A model generated the notes under the pieces. It saw only the letters and a list, made by a program, of their open reading frames with translations, did not search any database and had not been told where the DNA came from. DNA of 64,000 nt from Colwellia sp. 75C3 (GTDB lineage Bacteria > Pseudomonadota > Gammaproteobacteria > Enterobacterales > Alteromonadaceae), in the NCBI RefSeq assembly GCF_002836255.1, contig NZ_PJAU01000059.1, positions 248,001 to 312,000 of the forward strand. The letters are read 5' to 3'. Made by a program: the position numbers and the translations under genes. Positions 28,062 through 35,942 of the stretch are shown one piece after another. Numbering within the stretch: position 1 is the stretch's first letter; every line of letters starts with the position of its first letter.

Positions 28062-28085
28062 TTAGTTAGTTAGTTAGTTAGTTAG
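28062..28085. repeat. Six tandem copies of ttag
   Basis: Six exact TTAG tetramers lie two bases beyond the stop codon of the phosphatase gene. Tetramer repeats of this length can change copy number by slippage. Here a change would alter only the 3' untranslated spacing, as the stop codon lies before the repeat on the coding strand. Confidence 0.9.
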
Positions 28086-28087
28086 CT

Positions 28088-29458
28088 TTATTTCACTTCA
28101 TTTAAAGCGTTAACTATTGATGAACGTCTTTGGTATTGATAGCTGTAATCTAATTTTACCTCACCAGTACCACTGTTTGGCGTGGTATGCATAGTGATTT
28201 CAGCATTGTCATCAGTTAGTTGTATATGGGAGAAGCCCCAAATCATACCTTTAGCATAGAGTGCGGTATTATCTTTATATGTCTTGTCTTGATAAGCTTT
28301 AAACTTGCTGTGAACGCCACGCTGCTTTGCTGCTGCACCAGAAATAACTTGTAAAAGTGGTGGCGCATTATGGTTCTCACCAAAAACAGCATCACAACTA
28401 TCTTCATGTAACTCTAAAGAATGTTCATGACCAGCAAAGTAAACATCAGCATATTTACACAATGAAGGTAATATTAGTTTTCTCAATGAACGTGCTTGCT
28501 CAAATTTAGTGCCTCCCGTTGACCAAATTGGGTGATGACCAATAACAAGCTTCCACTTAGCTGTAGAGTTTTTAAGCCCTTGCTCTAACCACTTTGCCAT
28601 GTTTTTTTCTGCATGGTTAATCGGCTTAGTCCAAGCATCAGGTTGATCAATTTCATCAACTTTCATTTCGCTACCATCTGGGTTTAGTTCTGCTTCCATT
28701 ACGGTCGTACCACCAAGCATCACTTCAGTATCGATAACAAAGATCTCAACATCACCATTTCCGGCAGCTGGTTTTACGCTATAAAAAATACCATCCATAT
28801 AAAATGGTTTAGTATTTTCCATAAAGTCTACTTGTGCCATTGCTCCTGCTCTTGAGGTATTCCAATCATGGTTACCTAGCGCGGTATAGATGCGGTAATC
28901 TGGATTACCTTCACCCAAGTTACCAAAAGGTTTGGTAAATATATCATCAAAACGTGTGCTGTCATCTTTACCATCAATGCCCATTGTTGCGCCATCAGGG
29001 TAAATATTATCACCAAGCATTACTGAAAATTCACAAGAGGCCCCATGGCAGTAATCCGTCATAGCTTTAGCTACAGGGTACATGCCACTTGTTTCAATCA
29101 TGCTGCCTACCTCTGATATATATTCACTCGGTGGCGGGGTAAATTCACTCATAACACGGCCATCTTCAAACCAGTCATTTTTTTCGAACGCAACGAACTC
29201 TTGTAAGTCTTTTCTAGCGGGCGTGAATTGTTTCTTCTTCAGGTAATCGGTGTGGTAACCGCTGTCGCCAAACGCAATAAAACCAAAATCGATATTTTGT
29301 TGCTGAGCTGCCTGCGGGGAGGCAGCTTCCGGTTTGCTTTCTGAATTGATACAACCGGCTAATGTAACGCTGGCGAGTAATGGTAGCGTTAACCAGAGAC
29401 TCAATTTAGCTGCATTCTTAACTCGTGGTTTAACTTGTAGCATGGTGTTGTTATTCAT
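28088..29458 (-). CDS. Lipoprotein metallophosphoesterase, purple acid phosphatase-like
   Basis: This 456-aa calcineurin-like phosphoesterase has a lipobox (TLAGC, cysteine at about residue 35). The metal-binding blocks appear in order: FGDSGYH, LGDNIYPDG, LGNHDWN, IGHHPIWSTGG and FAGHEHSLE. This series resembles mammalian-type tartrate-resistant acid phosphatases. It would act at the cell surface or in the periplasm and release phosphate from organic esters. It is 83 bp downstream of a TonB-dependent receptor in the same direction, and a phytase is encoded divergently. The group looks like a phosphate-scavenging cluster. A hairpin precedes the gene, so expression may be reduced relative to the receptor. 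Confidence 0.88.
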   Translation of the reverse strand: MNNNTMLQVKPRVKNAAKLSLWLTLPLLASVTLAGCINSESKPEAASPQAAQQQNIDFGFIAFGDSGYHTDYLKKKQFTPARKDLQEFVAFEKNDWFEDGRVMSEFTPPPSEYISEVGSMIETSGMYPVAKAMTDYCHGASCEFSVMLGDNIYPDGATMGIDGKDDSTRFDDIFTKPFGNLGEGNPDYRIYTALGNHDWNTSRAGAMAQVDFMENTKPFYMDGIFYSVKPAAGNGDVEIFVIDTEVMLGGTTVMEAELNPDGSEMKVDEIDQPDAWTKPINHAEKNMAKWLEQGLKNSTAKWKLVIGHHPIWSTGGTKFEQARSLRKLILPSLCKYADVYFAGHEHSLELHEDSCDAVFGENHNAPPLLQVISGAAAKQRGVHSKFKAYQDKTYKDNTALYAKGMIWGFSHIQLTDDNAEITMHTTPNSGTGEVKLDYSYQYQRRSSIVNALNEVK

Positions 29459-29489
29459 TGTTGTACCTATATTTAATCTTTTATTACGG

Positions 29490-29523
29490 GAAAAATTGAA
29501 GGAAAGAGAAACTTTCCTTCAAT
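29490..29523 (-). terminator. Hairpin between the TonB-dependent receptor and the phosphatase gene
   Basis: A perfect 12-bp stem (29512-29523 with 29495-29506) with a 5-nt loop is followed on the leftward strand by a TTTTT run. It looks like an intrinsic terminator within a probable operon, so partial readthrough into the phosphatase gene is likely. Confidence 0.75.
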
Positions 29524-29541
29524 ATAATGAGAACGCTGTTA

Positions 29542-31791
29542 TTAAAATGATTTACGTAACGTTAAGGTAATCATTCTGCCAGAGCTTTCATCTTCATGTT
29601 CAAATTCATCAACATTGCCTCGAGTATGGTTGTCGATTACTTCTTGTGTGCTATCACCATCATATTTGGTAAATTTTTCAACTTTATGGGCATCTAATAA
29701 GTTAGTGCCACTTAAGCGTAATACGTAACCATCAGCAAATCTTTTTTCAATAAATACCTCAAGGTTCGCGTCATAACTAAGTTCTACTTCTCTGTTAAAA
29801 TCAACAGATAAACTGTCACCTTGTTTTTGATAACTAAAGCCAAAACTAGCATCCAATTGAGGAATGTTATGCGTTATACCAAAGTTATAAATATAGTCTG
29901 GTTGGTCTCTAAAGTTTCTTTCGACTCCGGTAAATTGGTCGTCAATTTTTGAATCGAGTAAGGTCAGGTTAGCAAAGAATCCGGTGTCATCACCTAAAGG
30001 GGCACTAAGATCCATTTCTAAACCCCAAGTACTACCATTACCAGCGTTATTGTAGGAATAAAGCGTGCCACCCGCTTCAGATTCACCCACACCCGCTTCT
30101 TCGATAACGTCGGTAATATCACGGTAAAAGGCATTAAAGCCAATGATTCCACTACCTGCGAAGGTATACTCATACCCTACATCGATACCCATTGAGACTT
30201 CATCTTCTAAAAATGGGTTACCTTGCTTAGTATCGCCATCTTCAGGTGCATCGTGCTCTGTAATTGGCGCAAGTTGCTTGAAGTTAGGTCGTTTTACCGT
30301 TTGCGCTAAACTCATTCTAAAGGTGCTATCTTCATTCAACTTAGATGAAAAATGCAGTGAGGGATTAACATGAGTAGAGCTAGCATCATAAGCAATGCCT
30401 TCAGCATTGATGGTACGCGCAGTATGTTCGACGCGTAAACCAAGCTCTAAAAAGCTATCGGTGAATATTTCTTTTTTACCTAAGAAGTAACCATCAATGC
30501 GATCTTCTTGTACGTCATAAGTTTGGTCTAAATCGATGTCTTCAATGATGCCAGTTTCGCTATCGACGTTATATTCGATGATGGATTCATCACGGTCTTT
30601 CATCGATAAATCCATGCCAGATTTAAAGGTTAATTCATTTTCAAATATATGCTCATAAAAGCCCGCGAATATAATCTCAGTGTCTTTGGTATCTTCGAGT
30701 TCTCTCGCGTCATACTCCCAAATGTTTTCAGGATCATCACGTTCAAATTTCGTTATATTTTCTACATCGGTTGCGTCAGAATAACTAGCCGATAATTCGA
30801 AATTATTATCGTTTGCTAAATCTTTACTATAAATAGCTGAGAGATTGATAGACTCTTCATCAATGAAAACATCGTCACGAGCATATTCGTATTCATCATC
30901 ATCCACGTCATACATATCTTCGGTCTGTAATTCGCTGCGATCTGTATTTAAGTAGTTAATTTGGAGATCAAGCACTGAAGTATCATCCAAATCATATGAT
31001 ATGCCGGCACTTAATGAGATATCTTCACTATCTCTGATATCTTCTTCTAGCTCATCTTTTTTAAGATCCCCGGGAACAAAACCATTTTCCAAATCGCCAT
31101 CAGCGGCAAAAACCTGTTCAGTTTTAGTTTTATTGACATAACGTTGTTGGAAGATTGCGGACAGTGTCCAAGACATATCATTGGTATTGCCGCCATAACC
31201 AAATGAAGCATTACCTTTAGTGGTACCGTCATCAGCGCTTAAACCACCGATTTTTACAGTACCGCCATCAAAACTGGCGCCATCTTTTAGGATGATATTA
31301 ATAGTGCCACCAACACCTTGGCTATCTTGGTCGGCACTTGGGCTACGTATTATTTGGATACGGTCAACCATTTCAGCGGGAATACGGTCAACGAAAATAG
31401 CTCTATCTGAACTACTACCTGGAACTTTTTTACCGTTGATTAATACTTGGGTATAACCTTCACCCAAACCGCGCATTTGTGGAGCATCATATTCACCAAC
31501 ATCACTACTAAATGAAACACCGGGAGTACGTTTTAACATATCGCCCACTGATGTTGGTTCAAACTGTTCAAAAAACAAGCCGCCGTATTCTAGCTGCGGA
31601 GATACAGACTCTGTTCTGTTACGAAAGACAGGAGATCCTGTAACAACAATTTTTTCAACGTCTTTTTCTGCACTGTTTTGCGTATCTTGCGCTAATAGTG
31701 GTGTACTAATCGTTGATAATATCGCGATAGAAATACAACTATATAAGCTCGATAAATAGTATGTCTTACTCTTGCTTTTGATGTTTTTCAC
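29542..31791 (-). CDS. TonB-dependent outer-membrane receptor linked to phytase
   Basis: This 749-aa receptor has a signal peptide ending near LLAQ (about residue 35). A TonB-box-like EKIVVTGSP and a plug domain follow at about 60-180 (SVGDMLKRTPGV, MRGLGEGYTQVLINGK, RIQIIRSPSA, GVGGTINIILK). A 22-strand type beta-barrel ends in the expected terminal phenylalanine (LTLRKSF). Extracellular loops are unusually acidic. Position opposite a phytase, upstream of a phosphatase and behind tandem Pho boxes suggests uptake of phytate, its breakdown products or a metal-organophosphate complex. The substrate is inference. Confidence 0.93.
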   Translation of the reverse strand: MKNIKSKSKTYYLSSLYSCISIAILSTISTPLLAQDTQNSAEKDVEKIVVTGSPVFRNRTESVSPQLEYGGLFFEQFEPTSVGDMLKRTPGVSFSSDVGEYDAPQMRGLGEGYTQVLINGKKVPGSSSDRAIFVDRIPAEMVDRIQIIRSPSADQDSQGVGGTINIILKDGASFDGGTVKIGGLSADDGTTKGNASFGYGGNTNDMSWTLSAIFQQRYVNKTKTEQVFAADGDLENGFVPGDLKKDELEEDIRDSEDISLSAGISYDLDDTSVLDLQINYLNTDRSELQTEDMYDVDDDEYEYARDDVFIDEESINLSAIYSKDLANDNNFELSASYSDATDVENITKFERDDPENIWEYDARELEDTKDTEIIFAGFYEHIFENELTFKSGMDLSMKDRDESIIEYNVDSETGIIEDIDLDQTYDVQEDRIDGYFLGKKEIFTDSFLELGLRVEHTARTINAEGIAYDASSTHVNPSLHFSSKLNEDSTFRMSLAQTVKRPNFKQLAPITEHDAPEDGDTKQGNPFLEDEVSMGIDVGYEYTFAGSGIIGFNAFYRDITDVIEEAGVGESEAGGTLYSYNNAGNGSTWGLEMDLSAPLGDDTGFFANLTLLDSKIDDQFTGVERNFRDQPDYIYNFGITHNIPQLDASFGFSYQKQGDSLSVDFNREVELSYDANLEVFIEKRFADGYVLRLSGTNLLDAHKVEKFTKYDGDSTQEVIDNHTRGNVDEFEHEDESSGRMITLTLRKSF

Positions 31792-31871
31792 AATGATTGA
31801 TCTCGGTTAAATTTTATGGAAATATATCTAAATAGACAGTCACTTCGTATTAATGGCGCCACTTTAACTAA

Positions 31872-31915
31872 GATTTATGACGCTTTTATGACTAACTTAA
31901 GACAGATTTTTGACA
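31872..31915 (-). promoter_or_regulatory. Tandem Pho boxes upstream of the TonB-dependent receptor gene
   Basis: Read leftward, four consecutive 11-bp units occur: TGTCAAAAATC (31915-31905), TGTCTTAAGTT (31904-31894), AGTCATAAAAG (31893-31883) and CGTCATAAATC (31882-31872). A Pho box is two 7-bp CTGTCAT-like repeats separated by 4 A/T-rich bases, so this is exactly two adjacent Pho boxes in phase. They end 80 bp before the receptor start, suitable for PhoB activation of the leftward operon. They could also influence the divergent phytase gene. Confidence 0.82.
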
Positions 31916-31963
31916 TAATGATTTATTGATAAGGTTGTTGTTTTTATAAGCTTTTATTAACAT

Positions 31964-31977
31964 CACATGTACATGTG
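31964..31977. promoter_or_regulatory. 14-bp perfect palindrome in the receptor/phytase intergenic region
   Basis: CACATGTACATGTG is self-complementary over 14 bp and lies midway between the divergent receptor and phytase genes, 220 bp before the phytase start. It looks like a dimeric regulator site, but I cannot name the regulator. The rest of 31916-32196 contains a weak CTGTCCA half-site near 32001 and no further clear element. Confidence 0.4.
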
Positions 31978-32196
31978 AATACGATTAGTTACATTGTTCT
32001 GTCCAAATTTTGGCTGGGTGAAATTGAACGGAACGCCAATATGAGAAATAAAGGTAAGAATGCGGCCACTGAGCATGATTATTCAGCGGCTGAAATATCT
32101 GAGCATCAATTATTAACAAAAGTTAATCTTTAATTAACCTTCTCGTTATTGTCTGTTCGATAAACTAATGCCCAGTTAATAATTGGAGAGACAAAA

Positions 32197-33594
32197 ATGA
32201 CAGCGACTACAATGAGAAAAAGAAATTTAATTCAGATTGCATTAACCTTAGCCCTAACATCAACGTGTAGTATTGCTTATAGCGTTGAAGACAATACAGC
32301 AAGTAAAGTGAATAAGATCGAGACAGTGACTGCCTCAGTAGAAACGAGACCTCACTACAAAGATGCCAAAGGGAACTTCACTGATGTTGACGACCCAGCC
32401 ATCTGGGTAAATCCAACTGACAAAAGCAAAAGCCTAGTGGTTACTACATTAAAAAAGGGGGGCATTGATGTTTATAACTTACAAGGAGAGCTGTTACAGT
32501 TTATCCCGTCAGCATTAGCGCCGAGTTGCAGTGACTCTACGGTAAAGTGTGATAATAAAGCGGGCCGAACCAATAATGCCGATATCATTTATAATTTTGA
32601 TTTCAACGGTAACAAAGAGGATGTGGTCGTGGTGTCAGATCGCGGTCTAGATAAAATGACCATTTATGTCATTAACCCGAATGCAGTCAGTCTATTGCAA
32701 AACGTCACCTCAGCAGCTGCACCGTTAATATTTGCCAAAAACCAACAAGACATTAACGAAGGTCGCACCGCTTACGGCTTAGCAACAGTAAAAACGGATA
32801 AAGCAATGGCCTTTGTTAGTCAAAATAGTGAAACGCGCGTTGCACAATTAGAAATATTTGATAACGGCGACGGCACGATAAGTTATAAAAACATTGCCAA
32901 TATAGATTTTCCTAAACAATTTACTTTACCCGACAAGATCAGCTGGACCCCGTGTTCAGATGATAATAATGAGCGCCCTCACTTAGAAGGTATCGTGGCT
33001 GACGCCAAAAACGACTCACTATTTCTAGCTCAGGAAGATGTTGGCATTTGGAAAGTAAAACTCAGTGAACCGAACAACATCAAACATTGGCAGTTAATTG
33101 CTAAGGTTAAAGAATACGGCATACCCTATACACGCACTTGGGATAAAACTGAGCAAGAATATATTTGTCAGTTAAATAATGAACAAGACAAGAGCTTTGG
33201 TAGCAAGCATCTCACCGCAGATGCTGAAGGGTTAACACTTTATGATGGCGGTAATGGTCAAGGTTATTTGTTAGCTTCAAGCCAAGGTAATAACACCATC
33301 GCTTTATTTAATCGCGAAGCACCACATCAATATATCAACTCTTTTACCGTAAACGGCGGTAACATTGATGGCGTAAAAGAAACGGATGGCATGATGGTGG
33401 TTAACGCAGACTTAGGTAAAGGATTTAGTCAGGGTGTATTAGTTATGCAAGATGGCGACAATAAAACAGTAAAAAACTCATCTTCCACATCAGGTAAAAA
33501 AAGAGAAAGTACCAACTTTAAATATGTTTCATGGGGTGAGGTTGCTAAAAAATTAGATTTACCGATTAACACTGAATTTAATAGAAACAAGTAG
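32197..33594 (+). CDS. Secreted beta-propeller phytase
   Basis: This 465-aa protein has a signal peptide (hydrophobic core at about residues 10-27). A beta-propeller phytase domain spans most of the rest. Family motifs are DDPAIWVNPTDKSKSLVVTTLKKGGIDVYNLQGE, split here as DDPAIWVNPTDKSKS and KKGGIDVYNLQGE. Others are NADIIYNF, the VVSDRGLDKMTIY segment, HLEGIVADAKNDSLFLAQEDVGIW and LTADAEGLTLYDGG. Acidic residues in these motifs form the calcium-dependent active site of the family. It hydrolyses inositol hexakisphosphate to release phosphate. GGAGAGA precedes the ATG. The divergent receptor and the phosphatase beyond it suggest a joint phytate-use pathway. Confidence 0.93.
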   Translation: MTATTMRKRNLIQIALTLALTSTCSIAYSVEDNTASKVNKIETVTASVETRPHYKDAKGNFTDVDDPAIWVNPTDKSKSLVVTTLKKGGIDVYNLQGELLQFIPSALAPSCSDSTVKCDNKAGRTNNADIIYNFDFNGNKEDVVVVSDRGLDKMTIYVINPNAVSLLQNVTSAAAPLIFAKNQQDINEGRTAYGLATVKTDKAMAFVSQNSETRVAQLEIFDNGDGTISYKNIANIDFPKQFTLPDKISWTPCSDDNNERPHLEGIVADAKNDSLFLAQEDVGIWKVKLSEPNNIKHWQLIAKVKEYGIPYTRTWDKTEQEYICQLNNEQDKSFGSKHLTADAEGLTLYDGGNGQGYLLASSQGNNTIALFNREAPHQYINSFTVNGGNIDGVKETDGMMVVNADLGKGFSQGVLVMQDGDNKTVKNSSSTSGKKRESTNFKYVSWGEVAKKLDLPINTEFNRNK

Positions 33595-33634
33595 CACCTA
33601 CTTAAATTACAAATATTGTTAGTAACAACTCATG

Positions 33635-33658
33635 AGCATCAGTTTCTACTGGTGCTTT
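33635..33658 (+). terminator. Weak hairpin after the phytase gene
   Basis: A 9-bp stem with one wobble pair (33635-33643 region with 33648-33656) and a 4-nt loop is followed by only three T residues. It is a marginal terminator candidate. The remaining sequence to 33888 is A+T-rich without further recognisable elements. Confidence 0.35.
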
Positions 33659-33888
33659 AGGCATTGTCTTTACTCAAATAGAATAACTTGAGAAGTCATG
33701 TTCTTCTACTTAGGTGTACAAGTGTTATTTTAACTTGTTGTAATTATTGATTTAATAAAATTTAATATGAGAGTAATTCATCTTTAATATTATTTAATTA
33801 GTAAGTACAGCGGTTAGGTGTTCCATTGGTGGTCAGAACAATAACTACTTACTACAACAACCGTTATCCTGACAGGAATAAAATAATA

Positions 33889-34821
33889 ATGAAGTTCTTT
33901 ACTACAAAAGCCAGTTTATTTATTGGCGCTATCTCTTTAATGACTAGTTCAGTTATTCAAGCAAACCCTGAACTCGCTAATAATAGTAAAATTATGTTTG
34001 ATGATTTTAGCTATAAAACCCTCACTGACGCACAAAATAATGGCTGGGTACCTAGAACGCAGGTAGGCCATCCCGGTATAAAAAATGCGACGTGGTGGTC
34101 AGCAGGTATTAGCTTTCACCCTGATCAAAGTAATGCCAATAATACCGTGATGCGCTTAACCTCAAAAACTGATGGCAGCCCAGAAAATACTCGCCACACG
34201 CAAATTTGTCATCAGCGTAAGTACCTAGAAGGTACCTATGCCGCTCGTTTATTTTTTAATGATCAACCTGACTTTGGTCCTGACGGTGATGGCATTGTCG
34301 AAACCTTCTACACTATCAGTCCACTAGAAGCGCCAATGGATAAAAATTACAGCGAAATGGATTTTGAATACCTGGCCAACGGTGGTTGGGGCGAAAAAGA
34401 GAATGTATTATTTTCAACTTCTTGGGAAACTTTCCAACTTGAGCCTTGGACAAAAGTGAATGCTTTTGATACTTATGTAAAAAGCCTGCAAGGCTGGAAT
34501 ACCGTAGTATTACAGGTGTTTGATAATGAGGTGAAATATTATATAAACGGGCATTTATTTTCACAACACGGCAGTGATGTGTATCCAGAAGTAGCTATGT
34601 CGGTTAATTTCAATTTATGGTTTATACCAGAGCAAATAGTAGAAAGCACTGAGATGCGTCAATATCATCAAGAGATTGATTGGGTGTATTTTAATGCCGA
34701 TCAGAATTTGTCCCATAAAGAAGTGGTAAACGAAGTCGCAAGATTACGTAAAAGTAATGTTAAACAACAAGATAATGTGCCACATTGGCAACCTGAGTTA
34801 GATAGCTATTGCGGTTTGTAA
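33889..34821 (+). CDS. Secreted GH16-like glycoside hydrolase or concanavalin-fold protein
   Basis: This 310-aa protein is read from ATG 33889, which follows an AGGAA site and begins a proper signal peptide (MKFFTTKASLFIGAIS, cleavage near IQA). An upstream in-frame start at 33826 adds only a non-signal-like extension and is rejected. The core contains YSEMDFEYLANGGWG, an E-x-D-x-E motif like the catalytic motif of GH16 enzymes in the xyloglucanase-type form. Other jelly-roll strands are WNTVVLQVFDNEVKYYINGHLF and EIDWVYFN. A C-terminal cysteine pair partner is possible (CHQRK, SYCGL). Substrate unknown, presumably a beta-glucan or galactan. Confidence 0.68.
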   Translation: MKFFTTKASLFIGAISLMTSSVIQANPELANNSKIMFDDFSYKTLTDAQNNGWVPRTQVGHPGIKNATWWSAGISFHPDQSNANNTVMRLTSKTDGSPENTRHTQICHQRKYLEGTYAARLFFNDQPDFGPDGDGIVETFYTISPLEAPMDKNYSEMDFEYLANGGWGEKENVLFSTSWETFQLEPWTKVNAFDTYVKSLQGWNTVVLQVFDNEVKYYINGHLFSQHGSDVYPEVAMSVNFNLWFIPEQIVESTEMRQYHQEIDWVYFNADQNLSHKEVVNEVARLRKSNVKQQDNVPHWQPELDSYCGL

Positions 34822-34844
34822 TAGGTTCATAAAGATATAAAAAA

Positions 34845-34879
34845 AAATCATGATTGAGCTGTTAGCTTCATCATGATTT
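34845..34879. terminator. Hairpin between the GH16-like gene and the oxidoreductase gene
   Basis: A perfect 10-bp stem (34845-34854 with 34870-34879) and a 15-nt loop. Rightward it is followed by a poor T-tract (catcctttt). Leftward it has a strong T8 run but no gene to terminate. It may partly separate the two rightward genes. Confidence 0.5.
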
Positions 34880-34921
34880 CATCCTTTTAGGATATGAATA
34901 AACAACTGTAATGGATAAGTT

Positions 34922-35905
34922 ATGACAGATACAGATAAGGTAATTCGTTGGGGCATTATTGGCTGTGGCGCGGTAACTGAAGTCAAGAGCGGGCCTGCCT
35001 ATCAAAAAACAGCAGGTTTTGAATTAACAGCAGTAATGCGCCGAGATCTAAAGCTTGCTAGAAGTTATGCCCAACGACATAACGTCGCTAAATTTAGTGA
35101 TAATGCGGCTGATATTATTAATGATACCAATATTGATGCCATCTATATTGCTACTCCACCGGATAGTCATAAACATTATGCTTTAATGGTGGCTGAAGCA
35201 GGTAAACCTTGTTGCATTGAAAAGCCTTTAGCATCGAGTTATCAAGAAAGCCTAGCGATTGAGCAGGCTTTTAAAAAAGCGAATGTACCACTGTTTGTCG
35301 CTTATTATCGCCGCTCTTTACCGCGATTTAATAAGGTGAAAAATTTACTAGAAAGCAAAGCTATCGGGCAAGTACGGCATATTAGCTGGCAGTTAAGTAA
35401 GCCGGCCAATACGATTGATTTATCGGGGCAATATAATTGGCGTACAGATAAAAGTATTGCCGCAGGAGGTTATTTCGACGACTTAGCTAGCCACGGTTTA
35501 GATTTATTTTCTTTTCTACTGGGGGACTTTCAGCAAGTCAGCGGCATAGCGACAAATCAGCAGGGCCTATACTCTGCCTTTGATGCGGTTACTGCCTGTT
35601 GGCAACATGAAAGTGGTGTTACCGGTATCGGCAGTTGGAACTTTGGTGGTGCAGCAAGGCAAGATAGCGTGACCATAGTGGGTAGTGAAGGGGAGTTAAA
35701 TTTCTCCGTATTCGATGAAGTACCCATAGTGTTAACTCAAGGTAATAGTCGCGAAATATTTACCATTGAAAACCCTAAAAACATTCAATTATATCATGTT
35801 GGAAATATCTATCAGCAACTTATAAATGGGCAACAACACCCATCAAATGGCTCTTCTGCGCTACATACTAGTTGGGTTATGGATAAAATTTTAGCCGTTA
35901 ACTAA
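34922..35905 (+). CDS. Gfo/Idh/MocA-family NAD(P)-dependent oxidoreductase
   Basis: This 327-aa dehydrogenase has an N-terminal Rossmann fold: IRWGIIGCGAVTEVKSGPAY with GxGxxA-type nucleotide loop, IYIATPPDSHKHYAL and the family EKP motif in CIEKPLASSYQES. The C-terminal alpha/beta domain has GGYFDDLASHGLDLFSFLLG, where the histidine region corresponds to the family's catalytic residues. Members oxidise or reduce sugars, inositols and related compounds. Given the phytase next door, an inositol- or sugar-related substrate is tempting. The gene is equally linked to the GH16-like gene, and the sequence alone does not decide. Confidence 0.88.
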   Translation: MTDTDKVIRWGIIGCGAVTEVKSGPAYQKTAGFELTAVMRRDLKLARSYAQRHNVAKFSDNAADIINDTNIDAIYIATPPDSHKHYALMVAEAGKPCCIEKPLASSYQESLAIEQAFKKANVPLFVAYYRRSLPRFNKVKNLLESKAIGQVRHISWQLSKPANTIDLSGQYNWRTDKSIAAGGYFDDLASHGLDLFSFLLGDFQQVSGIATNQQGLYSAFDAVTACWQHESGVTGIGSWNFGGAARQDSVTIVGSEGELNFSVFDEVPIVLTQGNSREIFTIENPKNIQLYHVGNIYQQLINGQQHPSNGSSALHTSWVMDKILAVN

Positions 35906-35942
35906 TATTCACTTTTATCGAATGAATCGGTCAGCAATCAGC

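Noticed and set aside
33826-33888. N-terminal 21-codon extension of the GH16-like protein
   Set aside because: The extension precedes a good signal peptide and has no ribosome-binding site; ATG 33889 has one.
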